A DNA stretch of 64,000 nt, from assembly GCF_902459705.1 (NCBI RefSeq), contig NZ_CABPRU010000001.1, positions 186,001 through 250,000 of the forward strand, given 5' to 3'. The notes under the pieces were generated by a model. The model made no database searches. It saw nothing but the letters and a program-made list of their open reading frames with translations, and was not told the DNA's origin. How positions within the stretch are numbered: the first letter of the stretch is position 1; every line of letters starts with the position of its first letter. Both the position numbers and the translations under genes were made by a program. Below, piece after piece: positions 1-8,151 of the stretch. Source of the stretch: Pandoraea terrigena. Its GTDB lineage: Bacteria > Pseudomonadota > Gammaproteobacteria > Burkholderiales > Burkholderiaceae.

Positions 1-429
1 TTGCTCGATCGCATGTACAACGCGGGCATCGTGGGCCTGCTGCGCGAGCGTGTGAACGCGGGGATGCCGTACGTGGGGTGGAGCGCCGGGGCGAACGTGG
101 TGTGCCCGACCATTCGCACGACCAACGACATGCCGATCGTCGAGCCGCCGACGCTCAAGGCGCTCAACCTGATTCCGTTCCAGGTGAATCCGCACTTCAT
201 CAGCGGCAAGCCGGCGGGGCACAACGGCGAATCGCGCGAGGAGCGTTTGGCCGAGTACCTGGCGATCAATCCGGACGAGCGCGTCGTTGCCATTCCGGAG
301 GGCACGGCGCTGCATGTGCAGGGCGAGAACGCCACCGTGCTCGGTGAATTCGACGCGGTGCATTTCAAGCAGGGCGGTGTCGTCGACAAGCTCGCGACGG
401 GCGGCACGTTTGCGCTGACGTCGATCTGA
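1..429 (+). CDS. pepE: Peptidase E (alpha-aspartyl dipeptidase), 3' part
   Basis: C-terminal 142 residues of PepE, a cytosolic serine peptidase of family S51 that hydrolyses dipeptides with N-terminal aspartate. The nucleophile elbow GWSAGAN (Ser28 of the visible part), the TTNDMPIV segment (Asp43) and NPHF (His65) match the Ser-Asp-His catalytic residues of the family, so the visible part looks functional. The usual length is about 230 residues, so roughly 90 N-terminal residues lie before the window; the first codon here is not the real start. It ends just upstream of a decayed AT-rich segment. Confidence 0.9.
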   Translation: MLDRMYNAGIVGLLRERVNAGMPYVGWSAGANVVCPTIRTTNDMPIVEPPTLKALNLIPFQVNPHFISGKPAGHNGESREERLAEYLAINPDERVVAIPEGTALHVQGENATVLGEFDAVHFKQGGVVDKLATGGTFALTSI

Positions 430-628
430 TTCGCGCGGATAGCGGCTAGCTTGCAGAGGATTGAGTCGTCCGAAAATTCTGAAATATGACTTTTCGCACC
501 CTATCGCATTCTGCCGGTGTATTTCCACAGGCAGAATGCGAGGTCAAAATTGGTGCGCGCTTCCCGCTCGGAGCGTGATGAGCGATGACGGAAAATGGGG
601 ATGCTCCCTTCTGTCATCGGAACGTTTG

Positions 629-1402
629 GTGGAGGGGGAAATAGCACTGAAATACACGGATCTCGCGCTTAACGGAGATCAAAAGAACCGCATCAAGACA
701 TTGTGTGAGCGAAACAACTATCGAGGGCTTGTTTCTATTGCTTCCGATTACGTTTGGATTCTTGCGGGATGCCTGTTGTCATTGGAGGTGCATCCGCTGC
801 TGTATCCGTTGTCAGTTCTGATCATCGCTGCCAGACAGCGCGCATTGGCAAGTCTTTTCCATGATGGATCGCATGGAACGCTGTTCAGATCGAAGGCGTT
901 GAACAGGGTTGTGAGCCGAGTATTTTGCGATTGGCCAATCACGCAATCCATGCTTGCTTATCGGCAATCCCACGTAATCTTGCATCACTCACGATTGGGG
1001 GACGTCAGTCACGATCCTGATTATCGGGAGCTGATGCGCGCAGGGATATATGAGACCCAACGAGGCCCAGACTTCTTCCGGCGATTCATATTGAGCGCGA
1101 TATATGGCCGGTTGACACGCCGCTACATCAAGTCCCTGATTCTGAGTCGCCTGTCTTTTTCCTAGCGCCCAAACGAATCCCGAGTCGAGTCTTGGTCGAT
1201 TCTTGCCTTTCATGCGTCGATGGCCGTGACTGCCTATTCGCAAGGATGGTTCGCGAACCTTATGTTCTTTTGGTGGGTCCCGCTGATCTTGGTTTTTCCA
1301 ATAATCGGCTGGTTCAGCGAATTGTCCAAGCAGACGACGCGTTTTCCGAATGGGATGACAGGTGGGAAGGCATCTTCTCGTCGGATCGGGGCGATCGCGT
1401 GA
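629..1402 (+). pseudogene. Fatty acid desaturase family, broken by an in-frame stop
   Basis: The reading frame encodes a membrane desaturase-like protein with histidine boxes HDGSH and HVILHH, the latter followed by a DPDY motif, as in fatty-acid desaturase (PF00487-type) enzymes. A TAG at 1163-1165 stops it, but the same frame continues with a Trp-rich membrane stretch and a GWFSELS motif typical of the region before the third histidine box, then ends at 1402. No third box is visible. The reading frame is open from at least 461. A GGAGGGGG at 631-638 precedes a CTG at 647, so the original start codon may be mutated. Base composition is clearly more AT-rich than the neighbours, suggesting transfer followed by decay. 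Confidence 0.65.
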
Positions 1403-1481
1403 CCTTTGTCGACTTCGTTAGAACACCTCAAACGCCATAAGTGCGTCGATTAAGGCCTATCTATCAAATTCGCCTCGGAGA

Positions 1482-1790
1482 ATGCGCTTGTCCGATCGCA
1501 CTGCCTACGGACCGGAGATCTGCGCGCTGGTCGCCGCTGTCCTGAACGGCACGATCGGCGTGTTGACGCGGACCGGTTTCGATCAAGGGGCCACGCCCGC
1601 GTTGATCGCCTTCTGGAAATGCTTCGGTGCGTTCGTCGTGGTGTCGCTGCTCTGCGCTTGTCGTCACGAACTCGGCGCGCAAACTGTTCGGCTGGCGTGT
1701 CGCTGGCCCCACTTCGCCTGTCTCGCGTTTCTCGGCATTTTCAGCCTTTATTATTTCGAGACGACGGCGTTCTCGCAGGCGCGCATCACA
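1482..1790 (+). pseudogene. EamA/DMT-family transporter, N-terminal fragment
   Basis: About 100 residues resemble the first three membrane segments of an EamA (drug/metabolite transporter) protein: a start with a GTIGVLTR-type helix 1, then the segment containing FWKCFGAF, then LGIFSLYYFETTAFSQARI. Full members have about 300 residues and ten helices. Similarity stops at 1790, exactly where the hairpin terminator of the convergent gene begins. Beyond this the frame stays open only as antisense of the gene at 1857-2279. I read it as a deletion remnant; no function is expected. Confidence 0.6.
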
Positions 1791-1820
1791 AGGGCCAGGG
1801 GCGACACCGCCCCCGGCCCT
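1791..1820 (-). terminator. Strong hairpin downstream of the gene at 1857-2279
   Basis: Two 13-base arms (1791-1803 and 1808-1820) pair with one mismatch around a 4-base loop. It sits 37 bases past the stop of the minus-strand gene. There is no clear T-run, so intrinsic termination is plausible but not certain. Confidence 0.5.
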
Positions 1821-1856
1821 CGTGCCGTCAGCGGCAGTGCCGGGATCGATGCGGGA

Positions 1857-2279
1857 TCAGGCTTCGTCGTCGAGCCACGGCACTTCGACGTCGGTCAGGA
1901 AAGCGACCATCGCGAGCGGACGCGCTTCATGGCGGCCGATCTTGCCATCGGCACGATGCCATACCACCTGGAAGGTTTCCGGATACTTGTCGGCAATCAA
2001 TTGCACCGTGCGCAGCTCTTCTTCGTCGGCCTCTTCGATGGGACCGTCGAACGACAGCACGAGCGCCTGCGGCCACACGCCGTCTTCCGGGTCGTAGACC
2101 TTGTCGCCGTTGGGCACGTCGACCACCGCTTCGACGCCGATCGTTGCCGACGCTGCCACGATCATCTCGCCAAGGGCGCGCAGCAGCGCGGTCGCACGGG
2201 CGGAGTTGATCTGGCGCATGGCGAGATCGCCGCGCGTCAGCGCTTGTTCCAGCTTGGGATCGGTTTTTTGTTTGGACAT
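1857..2279 (-). CDS. Conserved hypothetical protein, 140 aa
   Basis: I do not recognise a family. The protein starts MSKQKTDPKLE; an upstream in-frame start at 2369 exists but would add an unlikely Arg/His-rich stretch. It is soluble and acidic, with no signal peptide or membrane segment. The middle contains VYDPEDGVWPQALVLSFDGP followed by an acidic EEADEEEL stretch. It is monocistronic, divergent from the DUF2288 gene at 2471, and followed by a hairpin. Codon use matches the genome, so it is likely a real core gene. Confidence 0.7.
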   Translation of the reverse strand: MSKQKTDPKLEQALTRGDLAMRQINSARATALLRALGEMIVAASATIGVEAVVDVPNGDKVYDPEDGVWPQALVLSFDGPIEEADEEELRTVQLIADKYPETFQVVWHRADGKIGRHEARPLAMVAFLTDVEVPWLDDEA

Positions 2280-2470
2280 GCGGTTCCTCGGTAAAGCGTT
2301 AGCCACCACGCGGCAGTCGTGCCGTGTCGCTGCGGCAACATGCGCTACGTGGGGTTCCGATGCTACCACCCTCGCGCATGCCCGGGGCGCATTACAATGC
2401 GGGTTTTCGTTATTTCCGCGTCCCCGGCGCCGTCGTTTTCGTCGACCCGCGCAATCTGGAGCCCGTTGTC

Positions 2471-2824
2471 ATGGATTCGCCCAAGCCCGCCCAATCACTT
2501 CGCGTTTCCCAAGCCGCCGCGTCCGGTGCCAGCGACGTCTATCTGCGTCTGCTCGGTGAAACCGCCAAGATCGACTGGAAGGACCTGGAATCGTTCTTTG
2601 CGCGCGGTGTGCTGCTGTACGTAGCGCCCGGTGTGGATCTCGTGTCGGCCGCCGAGGCGATCGCCAACGACGATAAGGCCACCGTGTCGCAATGGCTATC
2701 GTCGGCTTTGGTGCAGCGTATGCAAGCCGAGCAAGCGGCCGATTTCGCCGAGCGCGAGCCGGAACTGTGGGCGGTCGTCGTTGCGCCCTGGGTGCTCGTC
2801 CAGGAACGCGGCATCGTCGCCTGA
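2471..2824 (+). CDS. DUF2288 family protein
   Basis: A 117-residue protein with the family hallmarks: AKIDWKDLESFFARGV near residue 35, LDLVSAAEAIANDDK-like centre (here GVDLVSAAEAIANDDK), and the C-terminal signature ELWAVVVAPWVLVQER. The ATG at 2471 gives the usual length; the frame is open further upstream (2324) but that extension is not family-like. The biochemical role of DUF2288 is unknown. No membrane segment is present. The gene stands alone, divergent from the hypothetical gene at 1857-2279 and convergent with the one at 2857-3231. Confidence 0.8.
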   Translation: MDSPKPAQSLRVSQAAASGASDVYLRLLGETAKIDWKDLESFFARGVLLYVAPGVDLVSAAEAIANDDKATVSQWLSSALVQRMQAEQAADFAEREPELWAVVVAPWVLVQERGIVA

Positions 2825-2856
2825 GGCGCGTTCTGACGTGCCCCTCGCTGGCTTCG

Positions 2857-3231
2857 CTACTCCGTGATGCCTGCCTCGATGAGGCGGCGCGTGCAGTCCT
2901 CCAGCAGATCCTGCGCCACGGTCGACGCAAACGCATAGTCCGCGTCGAGCGATTCCGTCATTTCATGGGCCGTATACAGGCCGGCCTCGCGCGAGAGCGT
3001 GCCGGCCAGTTCGCGCGCGAAATCGTCGCTCAATGTCGAGAGCAGACGCCGCTCTTCAAGCGGTAGCTGAAGCTTCGAGCGCGATAGCCACATTTGCGCG
3101 AGCGTCGCGCCCTGCTTGTCCGTCATCCATTGCCCATGTTCGTAAAAGGCCGACAGACGCTCGGCCGTCAGCGCGAACAGCAGCGCGCGGCGGGTGTTGA
3201 AATTCAGACGAATCGGAGTGGCTTCCGGCAT
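2857..3231 (-). CDS. Hypothetical protein, 124 aa
   Basis: Unrecognised cytosolic protein. It begins MPEATPIRLNFNTRRALLFALTAERL and is largely helical in appearance, with many Leu/Glu/Arg residues and one WMTDKQGATLAQMWLSRSK segment. No signal peptide, membrane span or cofactor motif is visible. It lies 49 bases downstream of the LysR gene on the same strand but is probably not functionally linked. The start ATG at 3231 is the only reasonable one. GC content and codon use are normal for the window, which supports a real gene. Confidence 0.65.
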   Translation of the reverse strand: MPEATPIRLNFNTRRALLFALTAERLSAFYEHGQWMTDKQGATLAQMWLSRSKLQLPLEERRLLSTLSDDFARELAGTLSREAGLYTAHEMTESLDADYAFASTVAQDLLEDCTRRLIEAGITE

Positions 3232-3280
3232 GACGGCAACCGCAGTAAGCGGACAGAATCGGGATCAGGGGGCAAAGGTA

Positions 3281-4174
3281 TCACGCGAAGAGTCGCAGTA
3301 GCGCATTGCGCGCATGACGGATCAGGTCGGTCTCGTCGGCGCGTCCGGGCAGCAGGTGGAATTCCGCGCGCGGTAACGAGGGCAGGCCCAGCGACGGCGG
3401 ACATACGACGAGATCGGGCGTGAGCGCCGATTCGTTCAGGCACGAGATACCCAGCCCCGCGCCAAGCGCCAGTTGCATGCCGGCCACGCCCGCCGCCGAA
3501 TGGGAGATGCGATAGGGCACGTTGTGCCGCTCCAGTACCCCGAGCACGAGGCTTTGCAGCGCGCATGACGGCGGCAGCGTCACGAGTGGCAACGGCTCAC
3601 CGAGCGGCTCGGCCAGCGTCGACGACATCGCCCACACGAGACGCTCGCGGCGCACCAGCGTGCCCGGCGTTCGGTAGCCCAGCGCCTTGGCGCCACGGCC
3701 GACATCCTCGTTCATCAGACGCAACACCAGCCCCACATCGAATTGCTCACCGGTCAGGGCGGTGCGCTCGATCTGCGCGCTTTGCATGGCGCTCACATGC
3801 AGTCGCAGGCGCGGGTACAGGCTCGTGAATCGCTTGAGTACGCGGCCGACGTCGTGCGGACGGTAATAGTCCGTGATGGCGATGCGCAACTCGCCGTCAA
3901 GCAGCACGCCCTGCAGATCTTCGAACGCCGCCTCGGACAGCGCCGAAATCTGCCGTGCGTACGAGAGCAACCGAGTGCCCGCCGGGGTCGGCCGCATGCC
4001 TTTGCGCGATCGCACCAGCAACGACTGGCCGGCGCGCGCCTCGAGCTTCTGGAGTTGTTCGCTGACGGTCGATTGCGACAGAAAGATCTGCTCGGCCGCC
4101 GCCGAAATGCTGCCGGCGTCGTGAATGGCGATGAAGGTACGCAACTGCGTGAGGTCGAAGGCGCGGGCGTTCAT
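3281..4174 (-). CDS. LysR-family transcriptional regulator
   Basis: A 297-residue LTTR. The N-terminal winged helix-turn-helix is clear (residues about 8-65: LTQLRTFIAIHDAGSISAAA, then LSQSTVSEQLQKLE), followed by a substrate-binding domain. ATG 4174 places the HTH at the usual distance from the N-terminus; the frame is open further upstream (to 4480) but that part is intergenic. It is divergent from the MFS transporter at 4389, the usual arrangement for an LTTR controlling its neighbour. A nested inverted repeat at 4239-4285 between the two genes is the likely operator. The ligand is unknown. Confidence 0.85.
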   Translation of the reverse strand: MNARAFDLTQLRTFIAIHDAGSISAAAEQIFLSQSTVSEQLQKLEARAGQSLLVRSRKGMRPTPAGTRLLSYARQISALSEAAFEDLQGVLLDGELRIAITDYYRPHDVGRVLKRFTSLYPRLRLHVSAMQSAQIERTALTGEQFDVGLVLRLMNEDVGRGAKALGYRTPGTLVRRERLVWAMSSTLAEPLGEPLPLVTLPPSCALQSLVLGVLERHNVPYRISHSAAGVAGMQLALGAGLGISCLNESALTPDLVVCPPSLGLPSLPRAEFHLLPGRADETDLIRHARNALLRLFA

Positions 4175-4238
4175 GGCAGCTCTCGGAATGGCATCGCGTT
4201 GGTGGCGGGGATAGCGTGCGGTTACGGTTGTCGTTGAT

Positions 4239-4285
4239 TCGGAAAACACGATATATGGCATCGAATTTTCCCGCTTTTCCGATGC
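4239..4285. promoter_or_regulatory. Candidate LysR operator between divergent genes
   Basis: An 8-base perfect inverted repeat, tcggaaaa (4239-4246) and ttttccga (4275-4282), overlaps a second 6-base pair, gcatcg (4258-4263) and cgatgc (4280-4285). The segment is AT-rich against its surroundings and lies between a LysR gene and its divergent MFS neighbour. Assignment to the LysR protein is inferred from position. Confidence 0.4.
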
Positions 4286-4388
4286 GATGTCTACCCGTAC
4301 GATGCGCTTCATGGTGGCCTGAATCGTGTGTTGGCGTGAGACAGGCGCCGCCATTCCTTTCCCCCTTTGAGGTTGCGCACTGTCACCC

Positions 4389-5735
4389 ATGAACGAACGT
4401 CTGTGTACCGCTCCTGCCACTGCCCGCCAGATGACGCCAGGGCCCATCGCGCCGACGCTCGCCCGTCGCCTCGGCCGCAATCACCGCTGGAAGGTGCTGG
4501 GCGTCGGCGTGGCGGCCAATGCCAGCTTTGCCGCCGCAATGGGCGGCATTCCCGCCACCGCCGTGCAGATGCGCAGTGCTTACACGCTGGCCAACGGCGA
4601 TCTCGGCATCGTGCTCGGCATGATCGGGCTGGGCATCGCGGTCTCCGAACTGCCGTGGGGCATGCTCACTGACCGCTGGGGTGACCGGCGCGTACTGCTC
4701 GTCGGATTGATGGTGACGGCGTTCGCACTCGCGGGGCTGGCGCTGTGGGGCGTGCCGACGGCACATGCCGTGCCGTCGATGCCGATGCTTGCGGCGGGGA
4801 TGCTCGCGATCGGTATGCTCGGTGGCAGCGTCAACGGATCCAGCGGGCGCGCCATCATGCGCTGGTTCCACGATCGCGAGCGGGGGCTGGCGATGAGCGT
4901 GCGGCAATGTGCCGTGCCGCTCGGCGGCGGGATCGGCGCGCTGGTGTTGCCTGGCGCGGCACAGCACTTTGGATTCGAGGCCGTCTATGGCGGGCTGGCC
5001 GTGGCGTCGTTGGCCGCGGCCGTCGTGGCGTGGCGGTGGCTGCTCGAACCGCCGGAGGAACCGCAGGAGAGCGCGCGCAAGACGGCGCGCGGGGCGGCCG
5101 CCGCCGACGAGCATGCTGCCTTGGCGTATTCGCCCTTACGCGATGCTCGCTTGCTGAGTACGGCGCTGGGGATGGCGGTGCTTGCTATGCCGCAGATCGC
5201 GGTGCTGACGTTCGGTACGGTGTTTCTGCATGACGTTGCGCACGCCAGCGTGGTGACGATCTCGCTGACGCTCGGCGCGGTGCAGGCGGGGGCCGCGATC
5301 ACACGCGTGTGGAGCGGACGCTTCACGGACAAGCGCCGCAACCGGCCGCAATATCTGCGTCTCTGTGTGATGGCGGTGGGTACGGTATTTGCCTTGCTGG
5401 CGCTGCTGGTGACGGCACTTGCGCATCACCCGGCCTGGCTGGCGCACGGCACGCCGTGGATGATCGCACTGCTGATTGTCGGGGGCGTGGTGGCGTCGGC
5501 GTGGCATGGGGTGGCATTCACCGAATTGGCCACGCTTGCCGGGGCGTCGCGTGCGGGAACGGCGCTCGGTATCGGCAACACGGGGGTGTTCCTGACGATG
5601 TTCCTCACGCCGCTCGCGATCCCGCTGCTGTTGTCGATTGGCGGCTGGGGGCTGGTGTGGGCCGGGGGGCTCGTGTGTGCCGTGCTGGCATGGCCGCTCT
5701 TCGTCTGGTCGCATCGCGACCGGGTGCGGGCTTGA
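4389..5735 (+). CDS. MFS transporter (12 TM)
   Basis: A 448-residue major facilitator with about 12 hydrophobic segments. The cytoplasmic loop between helices 2 and 3 carries the motif GMLTDRWGDRR. A charged central loop near residue 220 (rich in Glu, Lys and Ala) separates the two six-helix halves. It resembles the CynX/NimT and nitrate-porter-like MFS groups, but the substrate cannot be told. It is divergent from the LysR gene at 3281-4174, which probably controls it. The start at 4389 gives a short polar N-terminal tail before helix 1. Confidence 0.82.
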   Translation: MNERLCTAPATARQMTPGPIAPTLARRLGRNHRWKVLGVGVAANASFAAAMGGIPATAVQMRSAYTLANGDLGIVLGMIGLGIAVSELPWGMLTDRWGDRRVLLVGLMVTAFALAGLALWGVPTAHAVPSMPMLAAGMLAIGMLGGSVNGSSGRAIMRWFHDRERGLAMSVRQCAVPLGGGIGALVLPGAAQHFGFEAVYGGLAVASLAAAVVAWRWLLEPPEEPQESARKTARGAAAADEHAALAYSPLRDARLLSTALGMAVLAMPQIAVLTFGTVFLHDVAHASVVTISLTLGAVQAGAAITRVWSGRFTDKRRNRPQYLRLCVMAVGTVFALLALLVTALAHHPAWLAHGTPWMIALLIVGGVVASAWHGVAFTELATLAGASRAGTALGIGNTGVFLTMFLTPLAIPLLLSIGGWGLVWAGGLVCAVLAWPLFVWSHRDRVRA

Positions 5736-5840
5736 TCGCCGGCGCAGCCCGGGGCACCAGGCCCCAAGCGCGCGACGTCGGTGAAGTGCGCACGGCGATT
5801 AAAGCGCTCAGCGATCAGCGCATTGGGCACCTTCGGCCTG

Positions 5841-6749
5841 TCAAGGCAGATGCACGTTCGCCACGAGAAAGTCGAGGAACGCCCGCACGCGGGCGGGCAA
5901 GTGACCGCCCTGCCCCACATACACGGCATGCACGGGCTCCAGATCCCCCGGGTTGTAGTCGTCGAGCACGGTGACGAGCCGGCCGGCGCGCAGATCCTCG
6001 TCAACGTGGTAGCGCGAATGACGGGCGAGTCCAAGCCCCTCGACTGCGAGCTTGCGCATGATCTCGCCGTCGCTCACGACCATGTTGCCGATCTGTGGAT
6101 AGTGCGTGATGCCGCCGGCGCCGTCGAGAAATGGCCAGCCCTGCACCTGACGGTCGAAATTGAACGCCATGACATTGTGGTGGATCAGGTCGGCTGGCGT
6201 GCGCAGCGGGCCGTTGCGGGCGAGATAGTCGGGCGACGCCACCACGTGCAGACGGCTTTCGCCGAGCTTGCGGGCAACCAGTCGGGAGTCTCGCAGCGGG
6301 CCGGCCCGAACGGCGACGTCCGCGCGTTGCGCCAATAGGTCGACGACCGTGTCGGTGAGCGTCAGATCGAGACGGATCTCGGGGTACCGCGCGAGAAACG
6401 CCGGGATGACCGGTAGCAGGTAGCACGAGCCGATCGGCACGCTGGCGTTCACGCGCAACAGGCCGCGCGGTACTGCGCCCGCCGCCGCCTCGCGCTCCGC
6501 CGCTTCGATGTCGGCCAGCACCCGCACCGCACGCTCGTGAAAGGCCGTTCCTTCGGGAGTGAGTTGCAGGCGGCGCGTCGAGCGGTTGAACAACCGTGCG
6601 CCCAGACGCGCCTCGAGCCGGGCAATCAGCTTGCTCACCGCCGACGGCGTCATATGCAGCGCGCGCGCCGCCGCCGAGAAGCCGCCATGCTCGACCACGC
6701 GCGCGAAAACTTCCATATCACCCGAGCGATTGACGTCCTGTCGACCCAT
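5841..6749 (-). CDS. LysR-family transcriptional regulator
   Basis: A 302-residue LTTR of the CrgA/DsdC-like style, with the HTH at residues about 13-70 (MEVFARVVEHGGFSAAARAL, then TPSAVSKLIARLE) and the typical RRLQLTPEG wing. I chose ATG 6749; ATG 6716 is also possible and closer to the HTH. It is divergent from the AraJ-like MFS gene at 6931. The perfect dyad TTGTGAC-N5-GTCACAA at 6793-6811 between them fits a LysR operator. It is convergent with the MFS gene ending at 5735. Confidence 0.87.
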   Translation of the reverse strand: MGRQDVNRSGDMEVFARVVEHGGFSAAARALHMTPSAVSKLIARLEARLGARLFNRSTRRLQLTPEGTAFHERAVRVLADIEAAEREAAAGAVPRGLLRVNASVPIGSCYLLPVIPAFLARYPEIRLDLTLTDTVVDLLAQRADVAVRAGPLRDSRLVARKLGESRLHVVASPDYLARNGPLRTPADLIHHNVMAFNFDRQVQGWPFLDGAGGITHYPQIGNMVVSDGEIMRKLAVEGLGLARHSRYHVDEDLRAGRLVTVLDDYNPGDLEPVHAVYVGQGGHLPARVRAFLDFLVANVHLP

Positions 6750-6792
6750 CAGCGATGTCCTTGAGCGTTCCTGCGACGGGCGTTGCTGGGTA

Positions 6793-6811
6793 TTGTGACG
6801 CCCCGTCACAA
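6793..6811. promoter_or_regulatory. Perfect dyad, candidate LysR box
   Basis: Two 7-base arms, ttgtgac and gtcacaa, are separated by 5 bases. The inner T6796-N11-A6808 matches the T-N11-A rule of LysR operators. It lies 43 bases upstream of the LysR start and 119 bases upstream of the MFS start. Confidence 0.55.
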
Positions 6812-6930
6812 ATCATTTTCCTTCGCGCAGTCTATTTCACTAATGCGAGGGCGTCTATATTCCGCACATTGGTTCGTCGTCATCCCCAGGGGGTGCGTGA
6901 CCTTCCCTTTTTCCGAGACAGGAGTTTTTC

Positions 6931-8124
6931 GTGCCCATCGCCCTCTACGCCCTGACCGCCGGTGCCTTTGGCATCGGCGTGACGGAATTCGTCATCATGG
7001 GTCTGCTGCTCAACGTCGGCGCCGATTTCGGCGTCTCGATCGCCGCCGCCGGCCTGCTCATCTCCGGTTATGCGCTGGGTGTGGTCGTCGGCGCCCCGCT
7101 CATGACCACGGCCACCGCCCGCTGGCCGCGCAAGACCGTCCTGCTGGTGCTGATGGCCATCTTCACCATCGGTAACGCCGCCTGCGCGCTCGCGCCAAGC
7201 TACGCGGCGCTGATGGCCGCCCGCGTGCTGACGTCGTTCGCGCACGGCACGTTCTTCGGTGTCGGTTCGGTGGTCGCCACCGGCCTCGTGCCGCGCGAGC
7301 GCCGTGCGTCGGCCATTGCCGTGATGTTCACGGGGCTGACCGTTGCCAACATTCTCGGTGTGCCGTTCGGTACGTGGCTGGGGCAGCACTATGGCTGGCG
7401 CGCCAGCTTCTGGGCGGTAACGGCCATCGGCGCACTCGCCTTTCTCGTGATCGCCTTGTGGGTGCCGAAGATCGCGGCGCCGGAATCCGCGGGTGACTGG
7501 CGTGCGGATCTGCGGGCGTTGGCGCGTCGTCCGGTGTTGCTCGGCTTGCTGACGACCGTGCTCGGTTGGGTGGGGGTGTTCGGCGTGTTCACGTACATCG
7601 CACCGCTGCTGACCGAAGTGACCGGTTTTGCCGAAGGCGCCGTCTCGCCGATTCTGTTGATCTTCGGCGGCGGCCTGGTGGTCGGCAACCTGCTGGGCGG
7701 CAAGCTTGCGGATCGTCGCGTGGTGCCGACCGTGCTGGGCAGCCTGCTGATGCTTGCCGTCGTGCTGGGGCTGATGACGTTCGCGCTTCACTCGCACTGG
7801 CTGGCCATCGCGTTCGTGGCCTTGCTCGGCGCAGCCGCCTTCGCGACGGTGGCGCCGCTGCAATTGTGGGTCATGGAAAAGGCTTCGGGGGCGGGCGAAA
7901 GCCTGGCGTCGAGCTTCAACATCGCCGCCTTCAATCTCGGCAACGCCATCGGCGCGTGGCTTGGCGGCTTCGTCATCGAGCACGGCCCCGGGCTGACGGC
8001 GGTGCCGTGGGTGGCCGCCCTCGCGCCGCTGGCCGGGGTGGGCGTGGCGCTGCTGAGCCTGCGCCTGGATCGTCGTGACGCGAAGTCGCTCGTCGTGCCG
8101 GCCTGCGACACGCCCGCCATGTGA
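6931..8124 (+). CDS. MFS efflux transporter, AraJ/DHA1-like
   Basis: A 397-residue, 12-helix major facilitator of the drug:H+ antiporter 1 group. It starts with GTG 6931, preceded by AGGAG at 6920-6924. The first helix reads ALYALTAGAFGIGVTEFVIMG, and the GYALGVVVGAPL segment and the motif around PRKTVLLVLMAIF are typical of AraJ/YdhP-like exporters of sugars or drugs. The substrate is not deducible. It is divergent from the LysR gene at 5841-6749, probably its regulator, and ends 27 bases before the convergent ModE gene. Confidence 0.85.
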   Translation: MPIALYALTAGAFGIGVTEFVIMGLLLNVGADFGVSIAAAGLLISGYALGVVVGAPLMTTATARWPRKTVLLVLMAIFTIGNAACALAPSYAALMAARVLTSFAHGTFFGVGSVVATGLVPRERRASAIAVMFTGLTVANILGVPFGTWLGQHYGWRASFWAVTAIGALAFLVIALWVPKIAAPESAGDWRADLRALARRPVLLGLLTTVLGWVGVFGVFTYIAPLLTEVTGFAEGAVSPILLIFGGGLVVGNLLGGKLADRRVVPTVLGSLLMLAVVLGLMTFALHSHWLAIAFVALLGAAAFATVAPLQLWVMEKASGAGESLASSFNIAAFNLGNAIGAWLGGFVIEHGPGLTAVPWVAALAPLAGVGVALLSLRLDRRDAKSLVVPACDTPAM

Positions 8125-8151
8125 TTGGCGCGACGGCGCGACGCGAGTGCG

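Noticed and set aside
5752-5767. Small GGGGC/GCCCC hairpin between convergent genes as a terminator
   Set aside because: Only a 5-base stem, no T-run; common by chance in such GC-rich DNA.
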